This document shows, one piece after another, positions 8,879-17,298 of a stretch of 64,000 bases of DNA. Numbering within the stretch: the stretch's first letter is position 1; every line of letters starts with the position of its first letter. Below the pieces are notes generated by a model. That model worked only from the letters and a program-made list of their open reading frames with translations. It was not told the DNA's origin and did not search any database. The stretch spans positions 682,001 through 746,000 of the forward strand of contig CBDFLD010000023.1 in NCBI GenBank assembly GCA_965249005.1. Reading direction: 5' to 3'. Both the position numbers and the translations under genes were made by a program. Origin of the DNA: CBDFLD01 sp965249005 (GTDB taxonomy: Bacteria; Acidobacteriota; UBA6911).

Positions 8879-10924
8879 CTACAGGCGTTTCTGTTTACGC
8901 AAGAGTTCCTTCAGCTTCTTTAGCTTGTTTCGGACCTTCTTTCCCTCATCAGAATCCGTGACGTTCTCGAGCGACTTGTTCCAGTAGGACTCGGCCTTAT
9001 CATACTCTCCTGCCTTGTAGTACAGATCCCCCAGGTGGGCGTGGATATCCGGGTCTTTTCTTACAATTTCCACCGCCTGCAGCAAGTATTGTTCCGCCTT
9101 CTCGAGATTGTTCAGCTTGAAGTATGCCCATCCGAGGCTGTCCAAATAAGCACCGTTGTTCGGTTCCAGGACCAGCGCACGCTCGACGTACTCTACAGCC
9201 TCATGGAGCCGGATTCCGCGGTCCGCGAGCATATAGCCTATGTAGTTCAACGCTGTGGCGTTGTCGGGATTCTCCTCGATTAGCTCTTTGAACAAGTTCT
9301 CCGCGCGCCGATAGTCCTTCTTGCGTTCGTAGAGGGCGGCCAGCTGGAACTTCAATCGCTGTTGATCCTGCTTTTCGTCCTTTGCAATGTCTTGCGCCTG
9401 GGAGAGTATCTCCTCCGCCTCTGAAAACCGTTTCGCCTGGATGTATATCTGGCTCAGGTTGATATGAAGGTCGACATCCAGAGGGTCCTTCTGAATCAGG
9501 TTCTTCAGTATCTTGGCCCCCTCCTTTTCCTTTCCACTGTCGGCAAGCGTACGCGCATACACCAGAGCGATGGCCTTGTCCTCGGGGCGCTTGCCGAACT
9601 CCGATCTTCCGATGGCGAGCGCTTGGTCGAGTTGCCGATTGATCCGATATGCATTGATGAGCAGAAACAGGACCCTGGCCTTGGACTCCGTGGTGTTTTC
9701 CTCCGCGTTGTTGTCGAGCATTTCGCGGAAAATATCGATGGCTCTTCCATGCAATCCCATCTCTTGATAGACACTGGCCAGGTGCTGCTTGAAGACCTCC
9801 CGGTTGGTCTTCAAGCCGTCCGTGTATGTCCCGGACGGGTTCTCCGTCTTCTCTAAGAGCCCTTCCAAGACCTTGGCAGCCTCGGGGTAATTGCCTTCCT
9901 CCTCATGACCTATGGCGATATAGAATTCGGCTTCCAGATTGCCGGGATTGAGTTTCAGGGCACGGCTGAAGGTTTCGATTGCCTTGTTGGTCTGCTTCGC
10001 CCCCAGCTGAGCCCTTCCGAGAAAGGTGAGTAAATCCAGATTGCCCGGAGAGGACTCGACCAATTCCCCCAGAACATCGGCAGCCTCTTCGAACTCAGCG
10101 ATGTTCAGCAGAGAGCGCCCCAAATGCTCCTTGACCTGAGGGTCCGTCATATTCAGCTCGATCGCCTTGCGGTAAAGGGGGACGGCTTTGTCATCCTGCC
10201 TGAGCTGCGTATAAATCAGCGCGAGCCTCAGTAGGCTCTCCACGGAGTCGGGCTCGCTTGCGATTGCCTTTTCGTAGTATTGAATGGCCTGGTCGAGTTT
10301 GCCGGACTTCGCGAAGTAAGCGGCGATCCTGGTATAGCCCTCACCTCGATTGGGTCGCAGCGATTGGAGCGTTTCGTACGCTCGGATGCCCTGGTCGATC
10401 TCATCCAACTTGAAGTAAATCTCTCCCAAGAGCCTATAGGCACGGGGATCCTTTGGGGCAACCCGGCGCATGGCCTCGAGTTGCTTGATGGCCTTTTGGT
10501 GTGCGGATCGGTCTCGACTCGTACTCCCGTTGTAGATCTTGGCCAGTAGCCAATACGCGTCGGGGTTGTTGGGATCCAGTCTCGACCCTTCCGTGGCCTG
10601 CTGAATGGCCTCGGCAATTCGGCGGCTCTGAGCCAGGGAACTGGCTAGCTCGACCCTAAGCTCTGAGCTGCCCTCGTTGAGTTCGACGGCCTTCTTGATT
10701 TCCACGACGGCCCAATCGAGCTCGCCCCGGTTTTCGTGCCATTTCCCAAGGGAGTAGTGGTAGTAACTGAGACCGCGATCTTCCTTCTCTTCCGACAGCG
10801 CTTCGTCCAGATTGATCGGGTTCCCCGTATTCTCCTGGCCAAAGCCTGTACCGCACGACAAAAACAGAGCCAAAATACCGAACTGAAACCAGTGGCTGCA
10901 CCGACGCATCATGGGAGGCCGCAT
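8879..10924 (-). CDS. large secreted TPR-repeat protein
   Basis: After a signal sequence (MMRRCSHWFQFGILALFLSC, ending near a possible lipobox cysteine) the protein consists almost entirely of about 15-17 tetratricopeptide repeats. Clear units include AIQYYEKAIASEPDSVESLL and AEFYIAIGHEEEGNYPEAAK. TPR arrays mediate protein-protein contact, and an envelope scaffold or outer-membrane assembly role is plausible but unproven. I start at the ATG 18 codons into the open frame because earlier starts place charged residues before the signal. The 681 residues end in a Lys/Arg-rich tail. It lies upstream of ispE. Confidence 0.8.
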   Translation of the reverse strand: MRPPMMRRCSHWFQFGILALFLSCGTGFGQENTGNPINLDEALSEEKEDRGLSYYHYSLGKWHENRGELDWAVVEIKKAVELNEGSSELRVELASSLAQSRRIAEAIQQATEGSRLDPNNPDAYWLLAKIYNGSTSRDRSAHQKAIKQLEAMRRVAPKDPRAYRLLGEIYFKLDEIDQGIRAYETLQSLRPNRGEGYTRIAAYFAKSGKLDQAIQYYEKAIASEPDSVESLLRLALIYTQLRQDDKAVPLYRKAIELNMTDPQVKEHLGRSLLNIAEFEEAADVLGELVESSPGNLDLLTFLGRAQLGAKQTNKAIETFSRALKLNPGNLEAEFYIAIGHEEEGNYPEAAKVLEGLLEKTENPSGTYTDGLKTNREVFKQHLASVYQEMGLHGRAIDIFREMLDNNAEENTTESKARVLFLLINAYRINRQLDQALAIGRSEFGKRPEDKAIALVYARTLADSGKEKEGAKILKNLIQKDPLDVDLHINLSQIYIQAKRFSEAEEILSQAQDIAKDEKQDQQRLKFQLAALYERKKDYRRAENLFKELIEENPDNATALNYIGYMLADRGIRLHEAVEYVERALVLEPNNGAYLDSLGWAYFKLNNLEKAEQYLLQAVEIVRKDPDIHAHLGDLYYKAGEYDKAESYWNKSLENVTDSDEGKKVRNKLKKLKELLRKQKRL

Positions 10925-11121
10925 ATCCGTATCTTCAACAAAACCGCGATTTCGCATTATGGCACAATCCTTCAAATAGTGTCAAACCGCCACCTTAAGG
11001 CTACATCGGTCTGGCCTTGCACAAGAATGAGCCCAAAAAATCGATGGAGCTACGGGCCGGATAGCAGCCCTGATTTAGGTTTTCTTCGCTCAAAGCCACA
11101 ACGGCCGGTTAGACGGTTACG

Positions 11122-11146
11122 ACGGAAGGGACTGTATCCCTTCCGT
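11122..11146. other. 10-bp perfect hairpin in the leader of the HhH gene
   Basis: ACGGAAGGGA and TCCCTTCCGT pair perfectly around a 5-base loop. A second small inverted repeat (GTAC-GGTCG-GTAC) follows directly. Neither is followed by a T run, so this is not an obvious terminator. It lies 67 bases upstream of the start codon and may belong to a structured leader. Confidence 0.5.
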
Positions 11147-11212
11147 AAGTACGGTCGGTACTGAGCCAAACCGATGTACCTGTTTCGTTAAAAAAAAGCT
11201 GAGGAGGTTTCC

Positions 11213-11545
11213 ATGCTTACCAAACCCCTGTTCGTTGCAACCGTTTTCCTGTTATGCCTGGGCCTGTCATTGCCCCCATGTGGGGCAATGGGTCAGGAAG
11301 CTAAAGGCGATTCCGGAGTCCGGAACACTCCTGCGAACGCCAAAGTCCATCTCAAAAAGGTCAATCTGAATACGGCCTCTCCTGCCAAGCTGCAGGAGCT
11401 TCCAGGAGTCGGGCCTGAACTGGCGAAGAGAATCGTGCAACATAGAGAAAAGATCGGCAAATTCAGAAAGATCGAAGAACTCCTGAACGTCCGGGGAATG
11501 GGAGAGAAGAAGTTCCAGAAGATAAAGAATCGCCTGGTTGTTTAG
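11213..11545 (+). CDS. small secreted helix-hairpin-helix protein (ComEA-like)
   Basis: A 110-residue protein with a signal peptide (hydrophobic FVATVFLLCLGLSL, cleavage probably after CGAMGQ). A ComEA-type double helix-hairpin-helix DNA-binding domain follows: VNLNTASPAKLQELPGVGPE and then VRGMGEKKFQKIKNRL. ComEA proteins bind incoming DNA in the periplasm during transformation. No other competence gene is nearby, so uptake is only one possibility. A strong GAGGAGG ribosome binding site precedes the ATG. Confidence 0.85.
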   Translation: MLTKPLFVATVFLLCLGLSLPPCGAMGQEAKGDSGVRNTPANAKVHLKKVNLNTASPAKLQELPGVGPELAKRIVQHREKIGKFRKIEELLNVRGMGEKKFQKIKNRLVV

Positions 11546-11651
11546 CTGCGGCCAAGCCGGCGTTCTCTATCTTCAGCCGAGCCGGTGGCAGGATGAGGGA
11601 GCCTGCCCCGGCTCGCGCGGCCGCGATTGGGCTCGATTGGAGATGCCGGTA

Positions 11652-12587
11652 CTAGCCTTGAACGAGAATGATATACGGATGAACACGGACCCATTGGACC
11701 GGTTGTGGTGAGTTTGGAGGGAAGGTATGCTGGCGCCGTCCTATGGCAATCAAATTACCAGCTTCGTCGACCAGGCGATACTCTTCGGACTGCTGGGACG
11801 CGGTCAAAAGATTGAGATCTGTGCCATGGAGAATCTTCTGCCGCTCCGCCGGAGTAACAACGATGGCCGGGATCTCGCTCAACAGATCCTTTAGCGGAAT
11901 GGCGCGGCTCAAGAAGTACTCGCGCGGATGGAATGAACCATCGTCGTTCAGGCTAACCGAGGCATCTGCTGGAAACTCTCCGCTACGGGTCCGCCGAAGA
12001 CGAACCAGATGGGCTCCAGAGCCGTACTCGCGGCCCATATCGTGGGCTAGGCTCCGAGCATAGGTGCCGGCGGAACAAACAAGGTCAAACTCGGCCTCGC
12101 TCCCATCCACCGAGATGAGCTGAAGGGAGTCAATATGGATCCGCTTGGTCTGCGCTCCCATATCGATGCCTCGCCGGGCATAGGCATAGAGCGGCTTCCC
12201 TCGAATTTTCTTGGCAGAATAGGGGGGGAGGGTCTGGACCACGTCCCCGATGTACCTAGAAAACATCTCGCGTAGACGATCCAGCTGGAGCTTTGGTGCT
12301 GAATCCTCCGATGTCGCCTCACCGTCAATATCGAAAGTCGTCGTGGCAAAGCCGAAACGCATGACACCGTGGTAGGTCTTGTCGGACGACAGAAAGTGAT
12401 TCGTCAGTCGCGTCGCACGGCCCAGAGTCAAGGGGAGTACGCCGGTGGCGAAGGGATCCAGAGTTCCGGTATGACCCACCTTTTTGACCTTCGTGATGGA
12501 CCGCATCTTGGCGACGACGTCGTGCGACGTCCAGGTCGCTGGTTTGTCTACGACGAGCACCCCATCCGTTACAAGCTGTTCTTGCAT
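11652..12587 (-). CDS. truB: tRNA pseudouridine(55) synthase TruB
   Basis: TruB makes the conserved pseudouridine 55 in the T loop of tRNAs. The product starts DGVLVVDKPATWTSHDVV and carries the catalytic-Asp motif GHTGTLDPFATGVLP near residue 40. SAGTYARSLAHDMG follows and a PUA-like C-terminus ends the 311 residues. In most bacteria truB directly follows rbfA. Here a Pal-like gene on the opposite strand separates the two, so truB must have its own promoter. Confidence 0.95.
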   Translation of the reverse strand: MQEQLVTDGVLVVDKPATWTSHDVVAKMRSITKVKKVGHTGTLDPFATGVLPLTLGRATRLTNHFLSSDKTYHGVMRFGFATTTFDIDGEATSEDSAPKLQLDRLREMFSRYIGDVVQTLPPYSAKKIRGKPLYAYARRGIDMGAQTKRIHIDSLQLISVDGSEAEFDLVCSAGTYARSLAHDMGREYGSGAHLVRLRRTRSGEFPADASVSLNDDGSFHPREYFLSRAIPLKDLLSEIPAIVVTPAERQKILHGTDLNLLTASQQSEEYRLVDEAGNLIAIGRRQHTFPPNSPQPVQWVRVHPYIILVQG

Positions 12588-12658
12588 ATGGCTAGTCCTA
12601 AAGTATACTTGGCATCGGTGTCGAACTACAATGTCGGCCTAACGTTAGGAGAAAACCG

Positions 12659-13408
12659 ATGCTACGAGAAACTAACTTCCGGCGCCGGAGCCCCCGTTTG
12701 AACACCCGCGCAAAGATTGGTTTAGGACTCTTGGTTCTGATTCTTTTTCCCGCGTGCGCCACAAAGAATTATGTTCGCAAAGAGGTTGCCGCCACACGCG
12801 CCGATCTGGATTCCAGGCTCGATGACGAGGCTCAAGCTCGAACCGAGATATCAAACCAGCTCGATGAGCTCTCCTCGCTGAACCGGAGCAACAAAGCCCG
12901 AATCGAACAGGTTAACACAGCTCTGGGCAACGCCATCGAGGAGATGGATCCTAAGGTCGAGGAGGCTCGCAAGAGTGGCACCCAAGCCCAGAGTGTGGCC
13001 AATCTTGCTTTGAATACCTCGAAAGAGAACTCCGAGCTTATTTCCAACCGCAACAAGTACCAACCCGCCATGACGCGGGAAATATACTTCCGTTGGGGGA
13101 GCGCCAACCTGGATGACGAAGCGTGTAAACTGCTCAACGAGGTGGCACGCAAGGTGGCGTCGGACCCCAATCTGGTTCTGGAGCTGAAGGGATTCACGGA
13201 CTCGACGGGCAACCCAAGCCACAATATCACGTTGAGTGAGCGCAGGGTCGAAAGCGTCATTCGTTACCTGGTGGGTTCGCTCCAATTGGATCTGCACAAG
13301 ACTCACGCTCTCGGGTTGGGCGAGACCCTTCCCGTGGGAGACAACAATACCCGGGATGGGCGATCCAAGAATCGGCGAGTTACCGTAAATGTTCTAGAAA
13401 GCCAGTAG
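12659..13408 (+). CDS. OmpA/Pal-like peptidoglycan-associated lipoprotein
   Basis: The N-terminus has a hydrophobic segment IGLGLLVLILFPAC with a likely lipidated cysteine at 33. A predicted coiled coil (about residues 40-125, heptad-like, rich in Glu, Ala, Asn and Arg) follows. The C-terminal OmpA domain (about 135-249) shows IYFRWGSANLDDEA, LVLELKGFTDSTGN and LSERRVESVIRYL, the signature of peptidoglycan binding. It probably tethers the outer membrane to the wall. The long coiled coil distinguishes it from classical Pal, and no tol genes are adjacent. The gene lies on the strand opposite its neighbours. Confidence 0.88.
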   Translation: MLRETNFRRRSPRLNTRAKIGLGLLVLILFPACATKNYVRKEVAATRADLDSRLDDEAQARTEISNQLDELSSLNRSNKARIEQVNTALGNAIEEMDPKVEEARKSGTQAQSVANLALNTSKENSELISNRNKYQPAMTREIYFRWGSANLDDEACKLLNEVARKVASDPNLVLELKGFTDSTGNPSHNITLSERRVESVIRYLVGSLQLDLHKTHALGLGETLPVGDNNTRDGRSKNRRVTVNVLESQ

Positions 13409-13412
13409 ATTT

Positions 13413-13437
13413 GCGCTTAGCGCATGACGGAAAGCGC
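13413..13437. repeat. short dispersed palindromic repeat, copy 2
   Basis: GCGCTTAGCGCATGACGGAA followed by AGCGC, just downstream of the Pal-like stop. It matches the copy 5' of radA over CGGAAAGCGC and the palindrome GCGCTTAGCGC, with changed spacing. Confidence 0.6.
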
Positions 13438-13602
13438 CAAGCGGCGACGGTAAACCAAGAGGCCCTGCGCAGCTGTCATTCCCCAGCACCTCTGCGGCTC
13501 TCACGCCCGCGCTGCGTACATCGTTCCGGCACGCGAATGGAAAGCATGGTTTTTCCGACCCAACGGTCGGAGAGACCGAAAGCGCAAGACGGAGAGCGCA
13601 TA

Positions 13603-13626
13603 GCGCTTAGCGCATAACGGAAAGCG
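13603..13626. repeat. short dispersed palindromic repeat, copy 3
   Basis: GCGCTTAGCGCATAACGGAA followed by AGCG, immediately 3' of rbfA. It differs from copy 2 by one base across the shared core, so the two copies bracket the ~200-bp gap between the Pal-like gene and rbfA. Confidence 0.6.
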
Positions 13627-13635
13627 TTTATCGCC

Positions 13636-13992
13636 TCATTCCCCGATCTGTCTGAGCAGTTCATCGATGTGTTGCCCATACTCTTGCGACATATCCGTCT
13701 TGAAAACCAACTCGGGAGCGAACTTCATGCGAATGCGCTGCCCCAATTCCGACCGTATCCATCCAGAGGCGTGATTCAAAGCGCTCAGACTATCCTTGTG
13801 CTGTTTCTCGGTTCCCAATGTCGTTACCCAAACCTTCGCGTATTTGAGATCCGGACTTACGTCGACCCCCGTTACCGTGACCATGCCGATTCGACGATCC
13901 TTGAGGTCTCGGGCGATCATCGTGCAAATTTCCTGCTGGATCTGAAACCCAACTCGTTTGGGTCTTCGCAAAGACTTCAACTCAGGATTCAC
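13636..13992 (-). CDS. rbfA: 30S ribosome-binding factor RbfA
   Basis: RbfA is needed for late 30S maturation and 16S 5'-end processing. The 118-residue protein has the KH-type fold with RVGFQIQQEICTMIARDLKD, the VTVTGVDVSPDLKYAKVWV strand-turn region and the RIRMKFAPELVFKTD ending. It overlaps the DUF503 stop by four bases (ATGA), in a rimP-nusA-infB-DUF503-rbfA run. Confidence 0.94.
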   Translation of the reverse strand: MNPELKSLRRPKRVGFQIQQEICTMIARDLKDRRIGMVTVTGVDVSPDLKYAKVWVTTLGTEKQHKDSLSALNHASGWIRSELGQRIRMKFAPELVFKTDMSQEYGQHIDELLRQIGE

Positions 13993-14330
13993 CCATCAGT
14001 TCGGGATTCCAGCATCCCGGGGCCGCCGTCAGCGAACGGGCTATCCGGCTCAATAAACAGTACCTGACAATCGATCAGCATTTCATTCAAGATTCGCTCG
14101 GCCTCCTGGACAAACTTTTGCGTTGCCCGGTCGAGGTTCTTGTTGTCCGCGCCGACCGTCACCGCGGCCAGCTTGGCTCTCTGCCAAAGGTCCTGATATC
14201 CGACCTCCGCAATCGAAAAATTCGAACGGGCCCTCAACCGGTCCAACGTCTTCCTCAACAGCATACGCTTATCCTTCAACGATTGTGCATGGGGCAGATG
14301 AATCTCCATCTCGCAATACGCTATGGGCAT
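13989..14330 (-). CDS. DUF503 (YlxP-like) protein
   Basis: A 113-residue protein beginning with a short beta strand and then the family signature SLKDKRMLLRKTLDRLRARSNFSIAEVGYQDLW-like stretch (residues 17-49), followed by LAAVTVGADNKNLDRA. DUF503 proteins are found next to infB and rbfA in many bacteria. They are thought to act in ribosome assembly or RNA binding, without a settled function. It is translationally coupled to rbfA. Confidence 0.9.
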   Translation of the reverse strand: MPIAYCEMEIHLPHAQSLKDKRMLLRKTLDRLRARSNFSIAEVGYQDLWQRAKLAAVTVGADNKNLDRATQKFVQEAERILNEMLIDCQVLFIEPDSPFADGGPGMLESRTDG

Positions 14331-14412
14331 GCCTTACCTCCGGAATACTCGAACCTCGGGAATCGCACGCACTCGAGCAACCGTCGAACGTCTAGAAAAA
14401 GCGCAATTGGGC

Positions 14413-17184
14413 CTACAGTGATGTGGGCTTGACCTTCTCTATGGTGTAGGCTTCGATGATGTCTCCTGCCTTGATATCCGAGAAGCTCTCGAAACCAATA
14501 CCGCACTCGAAACCGGATTTGACCTCGGTCACGTCATCCTTGAAGCGTCGCAGCGAGACGATTCGGCCCTCGTGAATCACCACGTTGTCCCGGAGCAATC
14601 GAATATCGGCGTGGCGCCGCATGATTCCATCCAGGATGTAGGAGCCGGCAATGGATCCCAGCTTCGGTACCTTGAAAGTATCGCGAACCTCCGCCCTTCC
14701 CATGTATTTCTCGTGACTCGTGTGCTCCAGCATACCAATCATGGCATTGGTAATGTCTTCGGACACATTGTAGACAACAGTATAGGGGCGAATCTCTACG
14801 CCTTCCGTGTCGGCCAGATCCTGGACCTTCGGTTCCGGCCTCACATTGAACGCGATAATGATCGCGTTGGAAGCAGTGGCGAACAACACGTCGGTCTCCG
14901 TCACAGTACCGGCGCCGCTGTGCAGTATCCGTACCTTGACTTTTTCCGTACTCAGCTTGTTGAGCATGTCGGCAACAACTTCTACAGACCCCTGAACATC
15001 CGCTCGAACGATCAGCGGTAACTCCTTGACCTTCCCTTCGCTCAATTGTTCGTACAACGCATCGAGGGTCAACCGGGCACTGTGCCGGAGGGATTTCTCC
15101 CTAACTCTCTGTTGCCTGTACTCGGCTACTTGCCGCGCTTTCGCGGCATCACCGAAGACCTGGAAAATATCTCCGGCTTGCGGCAACTCTTGAAGGCCTT
15201 GGATCTCGACCGGAGTAGATGGCCCAGCCTCCGTTGTGCCGCGACCACGATCATCGATCAAGGCTCGCACTCGCCCGTGAACCGCACCCGCGACAAACGG
15301 ATTTCCAACACCCAGAGTCCCATTCTGGACGAGAACCGTTGCCACTCTTCCCCTTCCGGTATCCACTTTTGCCTCCAAAACCACGCCCGATGCCAGACGC
15401 TTGGGGTTAGCTTTGAGCTCCTTGATGTCGGCAACCAGGAGGATCATCTCCAGCAGCAATTCCAGATTCGTGCGCGCCGTGGCCGATACGGGAACCATTA
15501 CGACATCCCCGCCCCAATCTTCCGCCACGAGTCCTTGATCCGAAAGAGACTGCTTCACGCGGTCGGGCTGTGCATCCGGCCGGTCAATCTTGTTGATCGC
15601 GACCAGAATGGGGACATTGGCCGCCTTTGCGTGATGAATGGCTTCGATCGTCTGTGGCATCACACCGTCGTCGGCCGCCACCACCAGAACGACGATATCG
15701 GTCACCTGCGCCCCTCGAGCCCGCATGAGCGTAAAGGCCTCGTGGCCGGGCGTGTCCAAAAACACAACGCTCCGGTCATTGACGTCGACATGATACGCGC
15801 CGATATGCTGCGTAATTCCACCTGCTTCTTTGGCCGTTACGTTGCTCTCGCGGATCGCGTCGAGCAAGGAGGTCTTCCCGTGATCGACGTGGCCCATGAT
15901 AGTCACGACCGGTGACCGGCTGACATGGTCTCCCGGATCGTCGACCACTTCCTGTCTGGCTTCGACTTCCTGCTCGAAGCTGATGACATCGGCATTGAAA
16001 CCGAACTCTGCACAAACCTCCTTGGCAACCTCCACGTCGACGGTTTGATTGATCGCGGCGAAAATGCCCTTCGTGATCAACTTCTGAATTATGTACTTGG
16101 ACTTGATGTCCATCTTCTCGGCTAATTCCTTGAGGGTCACACCCTCACTAATGGCCAGGGGCTTGAAATCCTCCGGTGATAGCGGCGGCTGAGGAATGTC
16201 TGCTACCTTCGGAGGTAAAGATCCAGCTCGAGGAAGTTTTTTCTTTCGTATAGCACGCGAGGGCTGACCTGGGCGTGCGCGCGCCGCATCGTCCCGCAGT
16301 CCCCTCATGAGCCGATTCGAGACCTCGGGCGTTACGACTTTTTCGGTGCTGGTGCGCATCAAGACCCGAGTTCTGGCGGCCTTTGGCACGACAATCTTCT
16401 TCGTTGCAGGTTTCGCGCTAGCCGCGACTCTGGCCGGGCGCTCCTCGGCGACGGCCTTCTCTGCAGAAGGAAGGATCTGCCCCGCCGACTTGACTTCCAG
16501 AAGGCTTGGCGCCGGCGGAGGCGGTACTGCAATAGGGTCAACCTTCACCGGTTCGGGCAAACCGGTTGTCGGCACAGCAGTTTCCTGCGTCCCCTGCGGC
16601 ATCTCTGCCACCATCGGGACGGCTTCCTCTGCGGGGACGTCGACGGGCAGCGGTACCGCTGCCGCAACATCTACAAGTTCGTTTGTACTGCGATCGTAAT
16701 GCTTTCGCCCTTTTCGTGGTCGCAGCGACGGCTTTGGAAGAGCCTCTTCCACGGCTGCCGGCTCCGCAGCCTTTGCCTTTCTGGACTTGGGGGCGCTCTT
16801 GGCCGCCGGCTTTGCCGCCTTGCGAGGGGCCGGTGCCGCGGCCTCTGGCTTTTCTACTTCTTCTACTTTTTTCGCCTTGGCCGTACGAGTCGTCTTCTTT
16901 GGCGCCGCCTTCTTCTGATCTTGTTTCGCTGCCTTTTGAGCCTTTTTGGCCTTCTTTGCTTCTTTGGCTTCCTTGGCTTCCTTCTTCTTCTCCGCCTCGG
17001 CCGCCTGGACCTCTGCAGCCTCGCGCTCCGCGAGGATCTTCTTCCGAATCGTGGAGGCGAAACTCTCGTCTATCGTCGCCGTGGGCAAGGAAACATAGAG
17101 ACCTAGCCTCTTGAGCTCGCCAAGAACTACTTGATTCTTGACCGAACACTCGGTTGCCAGCTCTGCCACGGTTATTTTTTCCAT
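14413..17184 (-). CDS. infB: translation initiation factor IF-2
   Basis: IF-2 is the GTPase that brings fMet-tRNA to the 30S subunit and promotes subunit joining. Domains in order: an IF2-N module (residues 1-50), a long Ala/Lys/Pro-rich linker with KEAKEAKKAKKAQKAAK-type low complexity (60-330), a second IF2-N domain (about 340-400), the G domain with GHVDHGKTS at 431-439 and a NKID motif, then two beta-barrel domains and IF2-C. At 923 residues it is within the long class. It lies just downstream of nusA. Confidence 0.96.
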   Translation of the reverse strand: MEKITVAELATECSVKNQVVLGELKRLGLYVSLPTATIDESFASTIRKKILAEREAAEVQAAEAEKKKEAKEAKEAKKAKKAQKAAKQDQKKAAPKKTTRTAKAKKVEEVEKPEAAAPAPRKAAKPAAKSAPKSRKAKAAEPAAVEEALPKPSLRPRKGRKHYDRSTNELVDVAAAVPLPVDVPAEEAVPMVAEMPQGTQETAVPTTGLPEPVKVDPIAVPPPPAPSLLEVKSAGQILPSAEKAVAEERPARVAASAKPATKKIVVPKAARTRVLMRTSTEKVVTPEVSNRLMRGLRDDAARARPGQPSRAIRKKKLPRAGSLPPKVADIPQPPLSPEDFKPLAISEGVTLKELAEKMDIKSKYIIQKLITKGIFAAINQTVDVEVAKEVCAEFGFNADVISFEQEVEARQEVVDDPGDHVSRSPVVTIMGHVDHGKTSLLDAIRESNVTAKEAGGITQHIGAYHVDVNDRSVVFLDTPGHEAFTLMRARGAQVTDIVVLVVAADDGVMPQTIEAIHHAKAANVPILVAINKIDRPDAQPDRVKQSLSDQGLVAEDWGGDVVMVPVSATARTNLELLLEMILLVADIKELKANPKRLASGVVLEAKVDTGRGRVATVLVQNGTLGVGNPFVAGAVHGRVRALIDDRGRGTTEAGPSTPVEIQGLQELPQAGDIFQVFGDAAKARQVAEYRQQRVREKSLRHSARLTLDALYEQLSEGKVKELPLIVRADVQGSVEVVADMLNKLSTEKVKVRILHSGAGTVTETDVLFATASNAIIIAFNVRPEPKVQDLADTEGVEIRPYTVVYNVSEDITNAMIGMLEHTSHEKYMGRAEVRDTFKVPKLGSIAGSYILDGIMRRHADIRLLRDNVVIHEGRIVSLRRFKDDVTEVKSGFECGIGFESFSDIKAGDIIEAYTIEKVKPTSL

Positions 17185-17298
17185 TTACGCCTGACCTTCT
17201 GACGACCGCTTGGCATTTCCCCGCAAAACCTGCAAACCTAGAATTTTAAATCAATAACATGCCTGGTTCAATCATTCATATCCACCCGCGAAGGCCCG

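Noticed and set aside
11040..11120. Possible cyclic-di-GMP (GEMM) riboswitch before the HhH gene
   Set aside because: CGCTCAAAGCC resembles the CGCAAAGCC word of the class, but the conserved CACAGGGCAAACC half and the tetraloop receptor are missing.
15046..15915. 289-residue plus-strand frame opposite infB
   Set aside because: It is the complement of the highly conserved IF-2 G domain and has no protein-like features.
16538..17149. Overlapping low-complexity frames in the infB linker region
   Set aside because: The Ala/Lys-rich repeat of IF-2 produces stop-free frames on both strands; none is protein-like.
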